Origin: Desulfobacterales bacterium S5133MH16
GTDB taxonomy: Bacteria; Desulfobacterota; Desulfobacteria; Desulfobacterales; UBA11574
DNA: 20,123 bases
Assembly: GCA_001751005.1 (NCBI GenBank)
Contig: MAXL01000109.1
Span: 1-20,123, forward strand
Reading direction: 5' to 3'
The notes under the pieces were generated by a model, which was given only the letters and a program-made list of their open reading frames with translations, had not been told where the DNA came from and did no database searches. The position numbers and the translations under genes are program-made. Shown piece by piece: positions 8,275 to 15,900 of the stretch; position 1 is the first letter of the stretch, and each line of letters opens with the position of its first letter.

Positions 8275-9679
8275 GGGTTTCCATACAGGCAATGAGACGG
8301 AAGGTTTCTCCGGATGTCCCCAGACGAACGATTTGGCCAAGTTCCAGTGTCGTGCTGCCGTCGACCCTTTGATCGTTCACGAACGTTCCTTGATTGCTGG
8401 TATCCGTTAAGATAATCCTGTCCGCATCACGATGAACCGTACAATGCTTTTTGGAAACGCTGGATGATTGCGCCTGAACATAGATGCCTTTTCCGGCCGG
8501 GTAAGGATCGCAGCCCATGAAAAGAGGTTTTTCGGAGAGCGGATAGGCCACATCCCGGTAAAGCAAATGGGTCGGCCGCATCTTACCGGAAGTTTCATAA
8601 GGAATGGTTTGGGAAACTTTCGGTTCTGCCTGCCGCCAGGGACGGCTGGTGAAAAAGGACGCCCCATTACCGGAGTGCCGATCGCCCAACTGGTCCCAGA
8701 TCCGCAAAACACCCAGAGCGCCGGCGCCGGGTTCGAGTTCCATGATTTCGCAATGATCAATTTCTGAAAGTTTATCCTTTAATCCCGGTAGGCGGGCGAT
8801 TCGATGGGTCAGCTGGAGGGCAATCAAAAGGCTGTTTTTTTCGTGCGCATCTCGCATTTTTTCAATAGAACGGCGGATTTCATCATACACCGCCTCGCTC
8901 TTTTGTTTCAGCAGATCCCAGAGCAAGGGGGTGTGATAACGATGTCTTCCGTGTGATATTTCAAATATAAACGATGAATGACTTTTAAAAATTTCCAGAG
9001 CAGCGGGTAAACGGCTATATAGCTCCTGTTCGGTGGCGGCCTGATGTAGCGGATCGAACCTTGTGGTACGCACAAATTCTTCGGCAATGGATTCCACCCA
9101 GCCCCGGTATAACTGCTCGAGGTTAATTTCCTGGACGGCCACTGAGTTCTCCCGGGTCAAATGCTCATCCTGACGGAGATAAACGATCTCAAACCGGTGC
9201 AAATGAATATCCAAATGCAGCAGCATTGCATCAGGACAAGGATTAAATGATGCGGCTATTGGAAGGGATACAAATCCGTTAACAGGAATCGACAGTTCCT
9301 GGGCCATCCCCAGAATAAGTCCCAGCTGTTCCCGATCGTAATAGTCGGGTACAGCGATAATCATCTCATCGCCATGCATTTTAATGTTTTCCCAGATGTG
9401 GGATAGGTGAGTACAGGCGATTTCAGCATGATTCTGCGCATGCCGATAGGTTTGCTTCAGGGGTTCCGTATTCAATTGATCCCAGAACCTGTTGATGACC
9501 TGAAGCGGAAACAGGTGTGCCTTGCTTGCTGCGGAATTTCCAACAACCAGACGCTTTTTTTCCGGGATGGCAACCCCCGGGCTTTCTTGCTTCTGTCCGT
9601 CGACCTCCAATAATCTCGCCGGTTTTCCGCCGGCAACCAGAATCCCGGCATCGCTGAGTTCAAGTCCGAGAAGCGTCAT
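8264..9679 (-). CDS. Hsp70/actin-like ATPase-fold protein with C-terminal FHA domain
   Basis: 471 residues with no signal peptide or TM helix, so cytoplasmic. Residues 1 to about 335 look like a divergent Hsp70/actin-fold protein: M-T-L-L-G-L-E-L-S-D at the start in the phosphate-1 position, I-I-A-V-P-D-Y-Y (107-114), P-I-A-A-S-F (140-145), and G-A-G-A-L-G (318-323) near the end. Phosphate loops are weak, so nucleotide hydrolysis is doubtful. A linker leads to an FHA domain (about 385-465) with S-V-S-K-K-H (407-412) and N-Q-G-T-F-V-N (429-435), the phosphothreonine-binding motifs. No kinase is seen in the window. It lies between the channel gene (32 bases) and VWA copy 1 (11-base overlap). 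A cytoplasmic adaptor or regulator of the membrane complex is inferred. FHA is sure; the N-terminal fold is a fair call. Confidence 0.8.
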   Translation of the reverse strand: MTLLGLELSDAGILVAGGKPARLLEVDGQKQESPGVAIPEKKRLVVGNSAASKAHLFPLQVINRFWDQLNTEPLKQTYRHAQNHAEIACTHLSHIWENIKMHGDEMIIAVPDYYDREQLGLILGMAQELSIPVNGFVSLPIAASFNPCPDAMLLHLDIHLHRFEIVYLRQDEHLTRENSVAVQEINLEQLYRGWVESIAEEFVRTTRFDPLHQAATEQELYSRLPAALEIFKSHSSFIFEISHGRHRYHTPLLWDLLKQKSEAVYDEIRRSIEKMRDAHEKNSLLIALQLTHRIARLPGLKDKLSEIDHCEIMELEPGAGALGVLRIWDQLGDRHSGNGASFFTSRPWRQAEPKVSQTIPYETSGKMRPTHLLYRDVAYPLSEKPLFMGCDPYPAGKGIYVQAQSSSVSKKHCTVHRDADRIILTDTSNQGTFVNDQRVDGSTTLELGQIVRLGTSGETFRLIACMETHET

Positions 9680-9711
9680 TTAAGCACCCCAACAGATAAA
9701 TTTTATTGTTG

Positions 9712-10515
9712 TTATTGCATATGCAAATGTCTGGTTAATTTATCCTCACAATAGGCTTCGGTTTCCAACACATATCTTTCCTGCAGGAGTTGCAGTTGGT
9801 GCAAAATGAACATGAGAACAATACTGATAAGAAGAGCGATCAGGGTGGAGTTAAACGCTACTCCCAGACTGCGGGTAACACCGAAGATCTCTCCTTCAAT
9901 GGCCTGGTGCGCCTGTCCGAGCGCATCTCCAATTCCCCGGACCGTGCCGATGAATCCGATGGAGGGAATGGCCCAGGCAACATACCTGATCATAGACAAT
10001 TCGGATTCCAGCCGTTCGCCTTCCGCCGAGCAGTAAGCATGGGTGGCATCCGCAACATCCTGAACATTGCGGGTAGAGCTGAATCTCTGCAAACCCGCAA
10101 GCAACGCTCTTGGAAGCAATGCGTTCCGTTGATAAGGCGGCAGTGCTTGAATCTCCCGGGACAGTTCCCGGGTATCTTCAGGCAGGATACGCACGCCCTC
10201 GGCCAGCGGAATCAAATCCCTCTCCAGCAACGTCCGGTTCCTTATGGTGGTGACGGCTTTAAACACCATAATGGCCAGCGCCCAGAACATGAGAATAAAA
10301 CACGCTTCCTGCTCATAGTCTCGAATCAACACATAGACCGACCGCTCGGTACTCTGGGTTTTGTCCTTTTCGATCATAGCGGCCTGCCGTTCCAGGATGG
10401 CATCGGCATTGGGACGGATGATGCCCACGTAAGCGGCATGGACAACAATGATAATGAATATCAGGGAGAATAGCTGGTAAATAAATTCCATGGATATGGG
10501 CAATGTTTTTTTCAT
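9712..10515 (-). CDS. MotA/TolQ/ExbB-type proton channel subunit
   Basis: 267 residues with four hydrophobic helices (about 10-30, 70-88, 176-196, 214-240) and a cytoplasmic loop of about 87 residues between the second and third, more like MotA in helix number than TolQ (three). The third helix has G-F-I-G-T-V-R-G-I-G (187-196), which matches the G-L-x-G-T-V-W-G-I signature of TolQ/ExbB, and the fourth has N-S-T-L-I-A-L (222-228) where TolQ has its pore threonine. These families form pentamers that pass protons or sodium and turn a dimer of MotB/TolR/ExbD. No such partner gene is nearby except the two VWA genes downstream. There is no tolA, tolB, pal, tonB or flagellar gene, so tolQ, exbB or motA names would mislead. 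Family confident; partner assignment inferred. Confidence 0.88.
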   Translation of the reverse strand: MKKTLPISMEFIYQLFSLIFIIIVVHAAYVGIIRPNADAILERQAAMIEKDKTQSTERSVYVLIRDYEQEACFILMFWALAIMVFKAVTTIRNRTLLERDLIPLAEGVRILPEDTRELSREIQALPPYQRNALLPRALLAGLQRFSSTRNVQDVADATHAYCSAEGERLESELSMIRYVAWAIPSIGFIGTVRGIGDALGQAHQAIEGEIFGVTRSLGVAFNSTLIALLISIVLMFILHQLQLLQERYVLETEAYCEDKLTRHLHMQ

Positions 10516-10611
10516 AATGAATTCTCGCGGTTAGTTTTACATATATTGAACATTTTTCAAAGATCTTATAAGCGCACAACAAGCAATCCGAAGATTCGGT
10601 TTTTATGCCAG

Positions 10612-10959
10612 TCAAATGTCGTACGGGAAATCCACCCCCTGATCCGCCGGAATCGTTTCTGAAGGGACGAACGGTTTCAGCTTTTTTGGTTTTTTTTTGG
10701 CATTTTTCTCTTTTGTCAGGGTTTCCGGCGGGGTTGTGTTTTCATCGACTTTTAACGTATCATCGGCAGTAACGGTATCCGACGTTTTTTTTTTGGCATT
10801 TTGTGAAAAAAATATCCCCGCATCCTGACTCGATTCTACATTTTGTACGAGCGGTCCGTTTAAACCATTCAAGGATCTTGCCGGTTCGGTGCCTGCACAG
10901 GTCACTTTGGGAAAGCATAACGCCAAATAAACAATAATAATGATATACCGGTTGATCAT
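10612..10959 (-). CDS. Small exported Lys-rich protein of unknown function
   Basis: 115 residues from the ATG at 10959. That start overlaps the stop of the previous gene as ATGA, a classical sign of translational coupling, so it is preferred over the ATG at 10974. A hydrophobic N-terminus (about 5-20) and V-T-C-A before G-T-E-P look like a signal peptide. The rest is low complexity: K-K-K runs, Thr, Pro and acids, ending F-P-Y-D-I. Two coding-strand A tracts, ten (10785-10794) and nine (10690-10698) bases long, encode two N-A-K-K-K copies and could slip. I do not recognise a family. Position between the PEGA/SUMF1 gene and the channel gene suggests a periplasmic accessory part of the complex. 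Confidence 0.7.
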   Translation of the reverse strand: MINRYIIIIVYLALCFPKVTCAGTEPARSLNGLNGPLVQNVESSQDAGIFFSQNAKKKTSDTVTADDTLKVDENTTPPETLTKEKNAKKKPKKLKPFVPSETIPADQGVDFPYDI

Positions 10960-13034
10960 TTTAAGTACCTGCAAACCCGAAAACCCACATCCTCGCGTTT
11001 GTCATCACCGTAACTGCGGTATGCCAGCCTTAGAGTGCTGATGCTCCCGTGCTTCCAGCTGGAGCCCCGAATCACATGGTGTTTACCGTGCTCCGGCCCG
11101 ACCGGGTCCACATACGTCTTTTCGGGCGCATAACTGTAAATCGAATAATAGTCGTGACACCATTCCGCCACATTCCCCCCCATATCAAACAGGCCCAGCT
11201 CGTTGGGTTTAAATTTGGCCGAAGGAGCTGTTGCCGCATATCGGTCATTGTATCCTTCAAGAACGGTCGGAATCAAGTCTTTTGCGGATTGATCGGAATA
11301 ATTCCCCGATACTTGCTTTGGGGGAAATTTGTGACCCCATGGATATTTCAAGGATGTCTGCGTGTTGGTAAACCGGGCACAGTATTCCCACTCCGCTTCG
11401 GTAGGCAGTCGGTAACCGGTATTTAGCGGCTCTACTGCAACCAGGTTCTCTCCTTTTTTAATATAGGCAGGTGGTAGTGACTGCTTGGCGCTGAGCCAGT
11501 TGCAGAACAGAGCCGCCTGTTCCCAGGTTACGCGAACCACGGGCTGATCGGCGCCGTTCAGATGTTTGGATTTAAAAGTTCCTGAATTGTGCCGGGCCAT
11601 AAATTCCTTGAACTCTTTGTTCGTTACTTCTTGAAGGCCCATGTAAAACGGACGTGTCAGTTTGATCTTCCTCAGGGTCTCATTGGACTTGCGTCCCTGT
11701 TCTCTGCGTGAAGATCCCATGGTATACGTCTTGGGCCGAATTAACGTCAGCCGGTAACCGTTTTGGGTTGTGATCATCGTCGGTGTTGCTTCTTTGGGCG
11801 TACGCTCTTTTTTCAGGGTTATTTTCAATTGCTGTGGGAACCCGGGTCGGGGTGTGATACGGGTACGATATGAGCGGTACCCTTGTTTTTTGAATTCCAG
11901 GGTGTGTTCCACTGCAATCAGACGCAATTGCTTGGGGGCAGAGCCCCATGATTTGCCGTTCACCAGAAGTTCCGTGTCAACGGGTTCCAACAACAGGCGT
12001 ATTATGCCTTCCCTGGGTTTTAAATTTACGTCGATCCGTGTTGAAGTTGCCGATGGAACGTTTACTTTACGGGTTGCTTTTTCATAACCGGCCTTGGAAA
12101 TTTGAACGATGTGTTCTTGATTCGGAGAAAGATCAATCACCAGCGGCGTTTGACCGATGAACGTCCCGCCAATCATCACATTTGCCCCGGCTGGTTTTGT
12201 TTTGATTGCCAATTTGCCGTCAGCCGGCTGGAGCCGTATATCCTTTATTTCTTGGGGTTCATTCGGTTTCACGACCAGGCGGTGTTCCCGGGTTTTATAG
12301 AAATCGGCACTGATTTCCAGCAGGTAAGTGCCGGCCGCGAGTTGGATACGCAAAGGAGTATTCCCCATGGATCTCCCATCAATTTGCAGGGTTGCACCCT
12401 GAGGCACGGAACTGACGGTGACATCCGACCATCCCGGAAGCAGCGCCATATTATACTCCTGAAGTTTGCCGCACCCGTGCACCTTGATATCTGTCTGTAA
12501 GTCCTGGTAATTCGAGGCACGAATTTCAAGTCTCCCCGGACCCGGCTTTATTTCAAGATTCTTTATGGGGGTTTTCCCGACCTCATGACCGTCGATATAC
12601 ACCCGTGCACCGACAATGTTGCTTTGGGTCACGCCCGATTGATGGGCTTTGATCATAAGCCGACCCGGGAGTTGTTTCATCTTTAGATGCAATATCTGCC
12701 GTTTTTTAGCGCTGACCCGAAATTTATGCTCAAGGGGGAAAAAGCATTCCTTGAAAGCCGCCAACGTGTATTCTCCGGGGCGCATCAGATAATAGTCGCC
12801 GATTCGGGGCGTAAGGATGCTCCCGGAAAACGCAATGCTTTCAGGAACAGGCGCTATGGTTATCACGACCTGGCGGGCCGTAAAGACAAACCATGCCGAG
12901 ACCCCCAGTAAGATCAGAACAACTCCCAAAAAAACACCGGCAAACCATTTTAAGATGTTAAACGGCTTTACTCTTGGGGAGGGACGCCTGGAACGAAAGG
13001 AGACGGGTTCGATTTTTATTGGCTTTGATTCCAT
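10956..13034 (-). CDS. TM protein with PEGA repeats and degenerate SUMF1 (FGE-like) domain
   Basis: 692 residues. A basic cytoplasmic tail precedes one TM helix (about 28-52); everything after it should be periplasmic. A PEGA-like N-terminal module (about 58-120) is followed by four PEGA repeats (about 124-197, 203-268, 272-338, 343-408) with recurring I-D-G/V-N-G and G-x-T-P motifs. A SUMF1/FGE-sulfatase domain (about 420-690) shows Y-R-L-P-T-E-A-E-W-E-Y (541-551), G-L-F-D-M-G-G-N-V-A-E-W (614-625) and G-F-R-V-C-R (684-689). In true formylglycine-generating enzyme the catalytic Cys pair lies in a C-Y-R-Y-R-C-type stretch before G-F-R; here the stretch reads L-R-L-A-Y-R-S-Y-G with no Cys, so it is probably a binding fold, not an oxidase. 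It follows the TPR/PEGA gene after 53 bases. Confidence 0.9.
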   Translation of the reverse strand: MESKPIKIEPVSFRSRRPSPRVKPFNILKWFAGVFLGVVLILLGVSAWFVFTARQVVITIAPVPESIAFSGSILTPRIGDYYLMRPGEYTLAAFKECFFPLEHKFRVSAKKRQILHLKMKQLPGRLMIKAHQSGVTQSNIVGARVYIDGHEVGKTPIKNLEIKPGPGRLEIRASNYQDLQTDIKVHGCGKLQEYNMALLPGWSDVTVSSVPQGATLQIDGRSMGNTPLRIQLAAGTYLLEISADFYKTREHRLVVKPNEPQEIKDIRLQPADGKLAIKTKPAGANVMIGGTFIGQTPLVIDLSPNQEHIVQISKAGYEKATRKVNVPSATSTRIDVNLKPREGIIRLLLEPVDTELLVNGKSWGSAPKQLRLIAVEHTLEFKKQGYRSYRTRITPRPGFPQQLKITLKKERTPKEATPTMITTQNGYRLTLIRPKTYTMGSSRREQGRKSNETLRKIKLTRPFYMGLQEVTNKEFKEFMARHNSGTFKSKHLNGADQPVVRVTWEQAALFCNWLSAKQSLPPAYIKKGENLVAVEPLNTGYRLPTEAEWEYCARFTNTQTSLKYPWGHKFPPKQVSGNYSDQSAKDLIPTVLEGYNDRYAATAPSAKFKPNELGLFDMGGNVAEWCHDYYSIYSYAPEKTYVDPVGPEHGKHHVIRGSSWKHGSISTLRLAYRSYGDDKREDVGFRVCRYLK

Positions 13035-13087
13035 ATTATTTCAACAGGTTATGTATTCATCTCACTTTTATTTGACCAGTTTTGAGG

Positions 13088-14374
13088 TCACACCTTATTT
13101 CTGCATATAACCGTTACACGCAGTGCTTTCTGACGGGGTTTCACGATGATTTTCTGCCGGACATCTTTGTACCCATCACGTGAACCGACCACTGTGTAAC
13201 TACCGGGTCTCAGCGATAACTCGCGAGTGGTAAATCGCCCAAGTTTGCCGACTTTATAAACGGCAACTTCCGTGAGATTATCTGATTCGATCATCACCGT
13301 AACGGGGGTCCGAGCGGCATCCACCAGAGCTTTTAGTTTATCCAACCGTTTGCTGAGTTGCGGTCCTCTCGGTTGTAAGCTTTCGGCTTCCTCGATTACA
13401 AGTACCGCATTTTGAAGCTGCGGGTTTGATTCCATGGCATCGGGTTTTTGAAGAAAAAACGTAATCCGTTTGCCGATCTGAATTTGTTTCAGAGCGCGTT
13501 CTTTACCTTGAACGGCAAAGCTTATGTTGGGGTCAATTTTAAGAACCGCCAAATAAGATCTAAGGGCCTTCTCCCAATCTTCAGTCTGCTCGGCAGTCAT
13601 CGCTTTCTGTCGCAGTTTTTCAATTTTAGCGAGCCGGATTGCCTCATCAACCTGTAATAGAGCATTCTGTACTTCGCGTGAATCGGGCCGGAACGATTTT
13701 GCCCTTAGAAGCTGTGTCCTGGCAGATTGATAACGGCCGTCGTGATATGCCGTCAATCCATCTGACATGAGTTTCTGAAACTGTTGGCCGACGATCCGTT
13801 CTTTCACTCGGTTTACGGCCTTTTGAGCGTCTTTGGATTCAGGGTCCAACTTCAGGGCTTCCTGGTAATCGGTGTGGGCAAAAGCAAACCGGTCATTTTT
13901 CTCATGGGTTTTGCCCGATTCTACCAGACGGTTCACCGCATCAAGCTTCTCCGCCTTTTGTTTTTCAAGAGCCCGTTTTGCAGGATTAATCGTTTGTTGC
14001 GGTTCCATGGTCTGTTGTTGGTCGAGAGTTACGGGTGCCGACGGTGTCAAAGGGTCGATCTGTAATTTGGTCGTCCGAGTGGCATCCGGGATCTGTTTCT
14101 TTTGGACGGCGACTTCCGATGGTGCAGTCTGATCGGTGTCTTGAGTCAGATTCACCGGATGTTTCGATAAATGACGGATGAAAATAAAGCCGCCTGCTGC
14201 CATTACCGCCAGACCTGTGAGCAAGAGTAAAATGGGCATCACAGTTAACCGAAATGGACGGGATGAACCCGGTTGACCGCTGTGACTGCGCACCTTAAGC
14301 GGCGTGATTATTTCCACGTTGTGATCTGAATCCTGTTGATTTTGAGGAGATTGAGTTGATTTTTCAGACGGCAT
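13088..14374 (-). CDS. TM protein with TPR repeats and C-terminal PEGA domain
   Basis: 428 residues from ATG 14374; the open frame runs to 14485 but that part lies in an intergenic repeat element and gives no sensible protein. The N-terminal 44 residues are polar and cytoplasmic, then one TM helix (about 45-67), a Gln/Thr/Pro-rich linker (about 75-135), about three TPR-like helical pairs (about 141-185, 198-232, 250-284) and a PEGA-type beta domain (about 356-423) with L-R-P-G-S-Y-T-V-V-G and G-Y-K-D-V. TPRs bind protein partners; PEGA domains are taken to sit on surfaces or glycans. Its layout mirrors the next gene (TM then PEGA), so both are probably periplasmic arms of one assembly. No enzyme motif is seen. 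Product function unknown. Confidence 0.85.
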   Translation of the reverse strand: MPSEKSTQSPQNQQDSDHNVEIITPLKVRSHSGQPGSSRPFRLTVMPILLLLTGLAVMAAGGFIFIRHLSKHPVNLTQDTDQTAPSEVAVQKKQIPDATRTTKLQIDPLTPSAPVTLDQQQTMEPQQTINPAKRALEKQKAEKLDAVNRLVESGKTHEKNDRFAFAHTDYQEALKLDPESKDAQKAVNRVKERIVGQQFQKLMSDGLTAYHDGRYQSARTQLLRAKSFRPDSREVQNALLQVDEAIRLAKIEKLRQKAMTAEQTEDWEKALRSYLAVLKIDPNISFAVQGKERALKQIQIGKRITFFLQKPDAMESNPQLQNAVLVIEEAESLQPRGPQLSKRLDKLKALVDAARTPVTVMIESDNLTEVAVYKVGKLGRFTTRELSLRPGSYTVVGSRDGYKDVRQKIIVKPRQKALRVTVICRNKV

Positions 14375-14437
14375 AATTAAACGTCTCGGAATTTCCTTTT
14401 TTGGACACAGACCCGCCTGCCATTGCAAGGCACGAGC

Positions 14438-14521
14438 GGGCAGGTGAACACAGATTATCAAGATTCTTAAATTGCAAAATAACAATATTATCTGTGTATA
14501 TCTGCGAAAATCTGCCTGCCC
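14438..14521. repeat. Palindromic intergenic repeat (ATCTG type)
   Basis: Nested perfect inverted repeats: GGGCAGG (14438-14444) with CCTGCCC (14515-14521), and ACACAGAT (14448-14455) with ATCTGTGT (14490-14497). The right arm also carries ATCTG three times with exactly 10-base spacing (14490, 14500, 14510). It resembles dispersed palindromic intergenic repeats known from many bacterial genomes. It fills the largest gap of the operon (204 bases), where an RNA stem could affect transcript stability or relative expression. Confidence 0.55.
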
Positions 14522-14578
14522 CGTAGGTCCGGGAGATCGTACTGGGGCGTCCTATTTAACTTGTTTTGATGCTCGATT

Positions 14579-15811
14579 TTATTCAGAGTCCTCAGTTTTT
14601 GTCTTTTCCCCGGTTTCCGAAGAGACATCCGGATCAAAGCCGGTTTCTAAGATATATATCTGTTCCAGCAATTCGCGCCATCGTTTAAATTGTTCCTCTG
14701 CCGATCCGGTCAGCTCATACTGCTGACCTTCGAACTCCATGACAACAGGCCGCATCTCGCTTCCAAAAGATTCACTGAGTTCCTTGATTGCTGCTGAGTG
14801 GATTTCAGCTTCCTTTGTAATATTAAACCCCTGGACGATTACCTGACCGCCGACCAGGATCATGCCCACCTGAAGCGCTCCGACATTGTTGACATCCCCT
14901 GCGCCCAACGCAACAGCACCTGCCACCAGCAACGCACCCGCCAGCTTGCGCATCGTGGCATCCCGCTTGATCTTTTTGATCGCCTTAATTTCGTCGTAAT
15001 TGAGCTTGCGCCAGTTCTCATAGGAAGACCACATCTCAGAATAATATTCTTCATAGTATCCGTTCAAGGTGTCTATATACATGTTCTCCCGCTCCCGTAT
15101 CTTAAGCAGGCGGATCATGATAGGATCTTCATCGGCGGGCAGGCGATTGATGGTAATGATGTTTTTTTTATCTTTTGCCAAATATCCACTGTAGGCGGAT
15201 GGTGCAAAATCCTCTGCAAATTTTAATTTCGAAATGGCACGGATTTTCTTGATTTTCTCAGGAGACAACCTTATTAAATATTCAGCCATGTCATTGCAGA
15301 TCGCATTGTATAGGTCCTGATACGCATCTTTTTCTCCCATTTGGTTGCCGGAATAAAATTCGGACGTGGCTTGGGCTTTATATTTTTTGCTGAACCAGCT
15401 TTTTCCGGCGGCATCGACCACGTCTATTTGAAGTGCCAAATTTTCTCCGTTTGACTCAAGGATTTTACCTTTAACCAGAACATCGATACTTTCCGTCTCA
15501 GTGGGAAGTACACGAACAGCACCCCAGTAACTGCTCTGCTGAAGGGTATTTTTCAAATGATACGGTATGAAATGGTTTTCCGCTTTTCTGACTTCCGGGC
15601 TGGTATGTTCTTCTTTGGCTTGCTCTTCGGTAATTTTGTCGGACTCAAAAACTTGAATGCCGACATCAAGCAATTGATCTTCGAGGATTTCTTTCTGGGC
15701 TTTGATTATGGGAGTGGGACCGACTTTCTGGGCATAATAGGTGGCACAGCCGGTGGATAAAACTAAAATAAAACCCATTAATAAGAAGTTATGATAAAGA
15801 CTAAATTTCAT
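14579..15811 (-). CDS. Lipoprotein with glycine-rich hydrophobic segment, unknown family
   Basis: 410 residues. A lipoprotein signal (hydrophobic 9-20, then L-S-T-G-C22) predicts lipid attachment at Cys22; Ala at +2 allows sorting to the outer membrane. The mature part has an alpha/beta section (about 30-180) with a repeated-strand look, a charged helical section (about 184-286), then an unusual Gly/Ala/Val-rich stretch (about 288-328) that could insert in a membrane or form a glycine zipper, and an acidic C-terminus ending in Glu/Thr/Lys. I do not recognise the family. The gap to the first gene is 89 bases and to the TPR/PEGA gene 204 bases. As the only predicted lipoprotein of the operon it is the best candidate for an outer-membrane anchor. 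Confidence 0.82.
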   Translation of the reverse strand: MKFSLYHNFLLMGFILVLSTGCATYYAQKVGPTPIIKAQKEILEDQLLDVGIQVFESDKITEEQAKEEHTSPEVRKAENHFIPYHLKNTLQQSSYWGAVRVLPTETESIDVLVKGKILESNGENLALQIDVVDAAGKSWFSKKYKAQATSEFYSGNQMGEKDAYQDLYNAICNDMAEYLIRLSPEKIKKIRAISKLKFAEDFAPSAYSGYLAKDKKNIITINRLPADEDPIMIRLLKIRERENMYIDTLNGYYEEYYSEMWSSYENWRKLNYDEIKAIKKIKRDATMRKLAGALLVAGAVALGAGDVNNVGALQVGMILVGGQVIVQGFNITKEAEIHSAAIKELSESFGSEMRPVVMEFEGQQYELTGSAEEQFKRWRELLEQIYILETGFDPDVSSETGEKTKTEDSE

Positions 15812-15842
15812 CTAAGCACCCAAGTTAGCGGTATTGTCCCAA

Positions 15843-15879
15843 TTGGTATGTTGGTATGTTGGAACAGTGGAATAATGGA
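15843..15879. repeat. Short degenerate TTGG repeat
   Basis: TTGGTATG occurs twice in tandem (15843-15858), then TTGGAACAG and TGGAATAAT, giving a period of eight to nine bases. It lies in the 89-base gap between the first two operon genes. Similar low-order repeats occur between genes in Desulfobacterota genomes from memory. It has no evident role. Confidence 0.4.
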
Positions 15880-15900
15880 TACTATCCTTATTTTATTTGC

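Noticed and set aside
9790..10473. A 227-residue open frame on the + strand
   Set aside because: It is antisense to the channel gene, whose helices and TolQ signature are clear; the + frame has no domain or signal and is a shadow.
9712..10515. Naming the channel gene tolQ, exbB or motA, or the operon Zorya
   Set aside because: There is no tolR/tolA/tolB/pal, tonB or flagellar gene nearby, and no OmpA-type ZorB or ZorC/ZorD helicase; only the superfamily can be claimed.
10956..13034. Active formylglycine-generating enzyme
   Set aside because: The catalytic Cys pair region has no Cys, and no sulfatase gene lies in the window.
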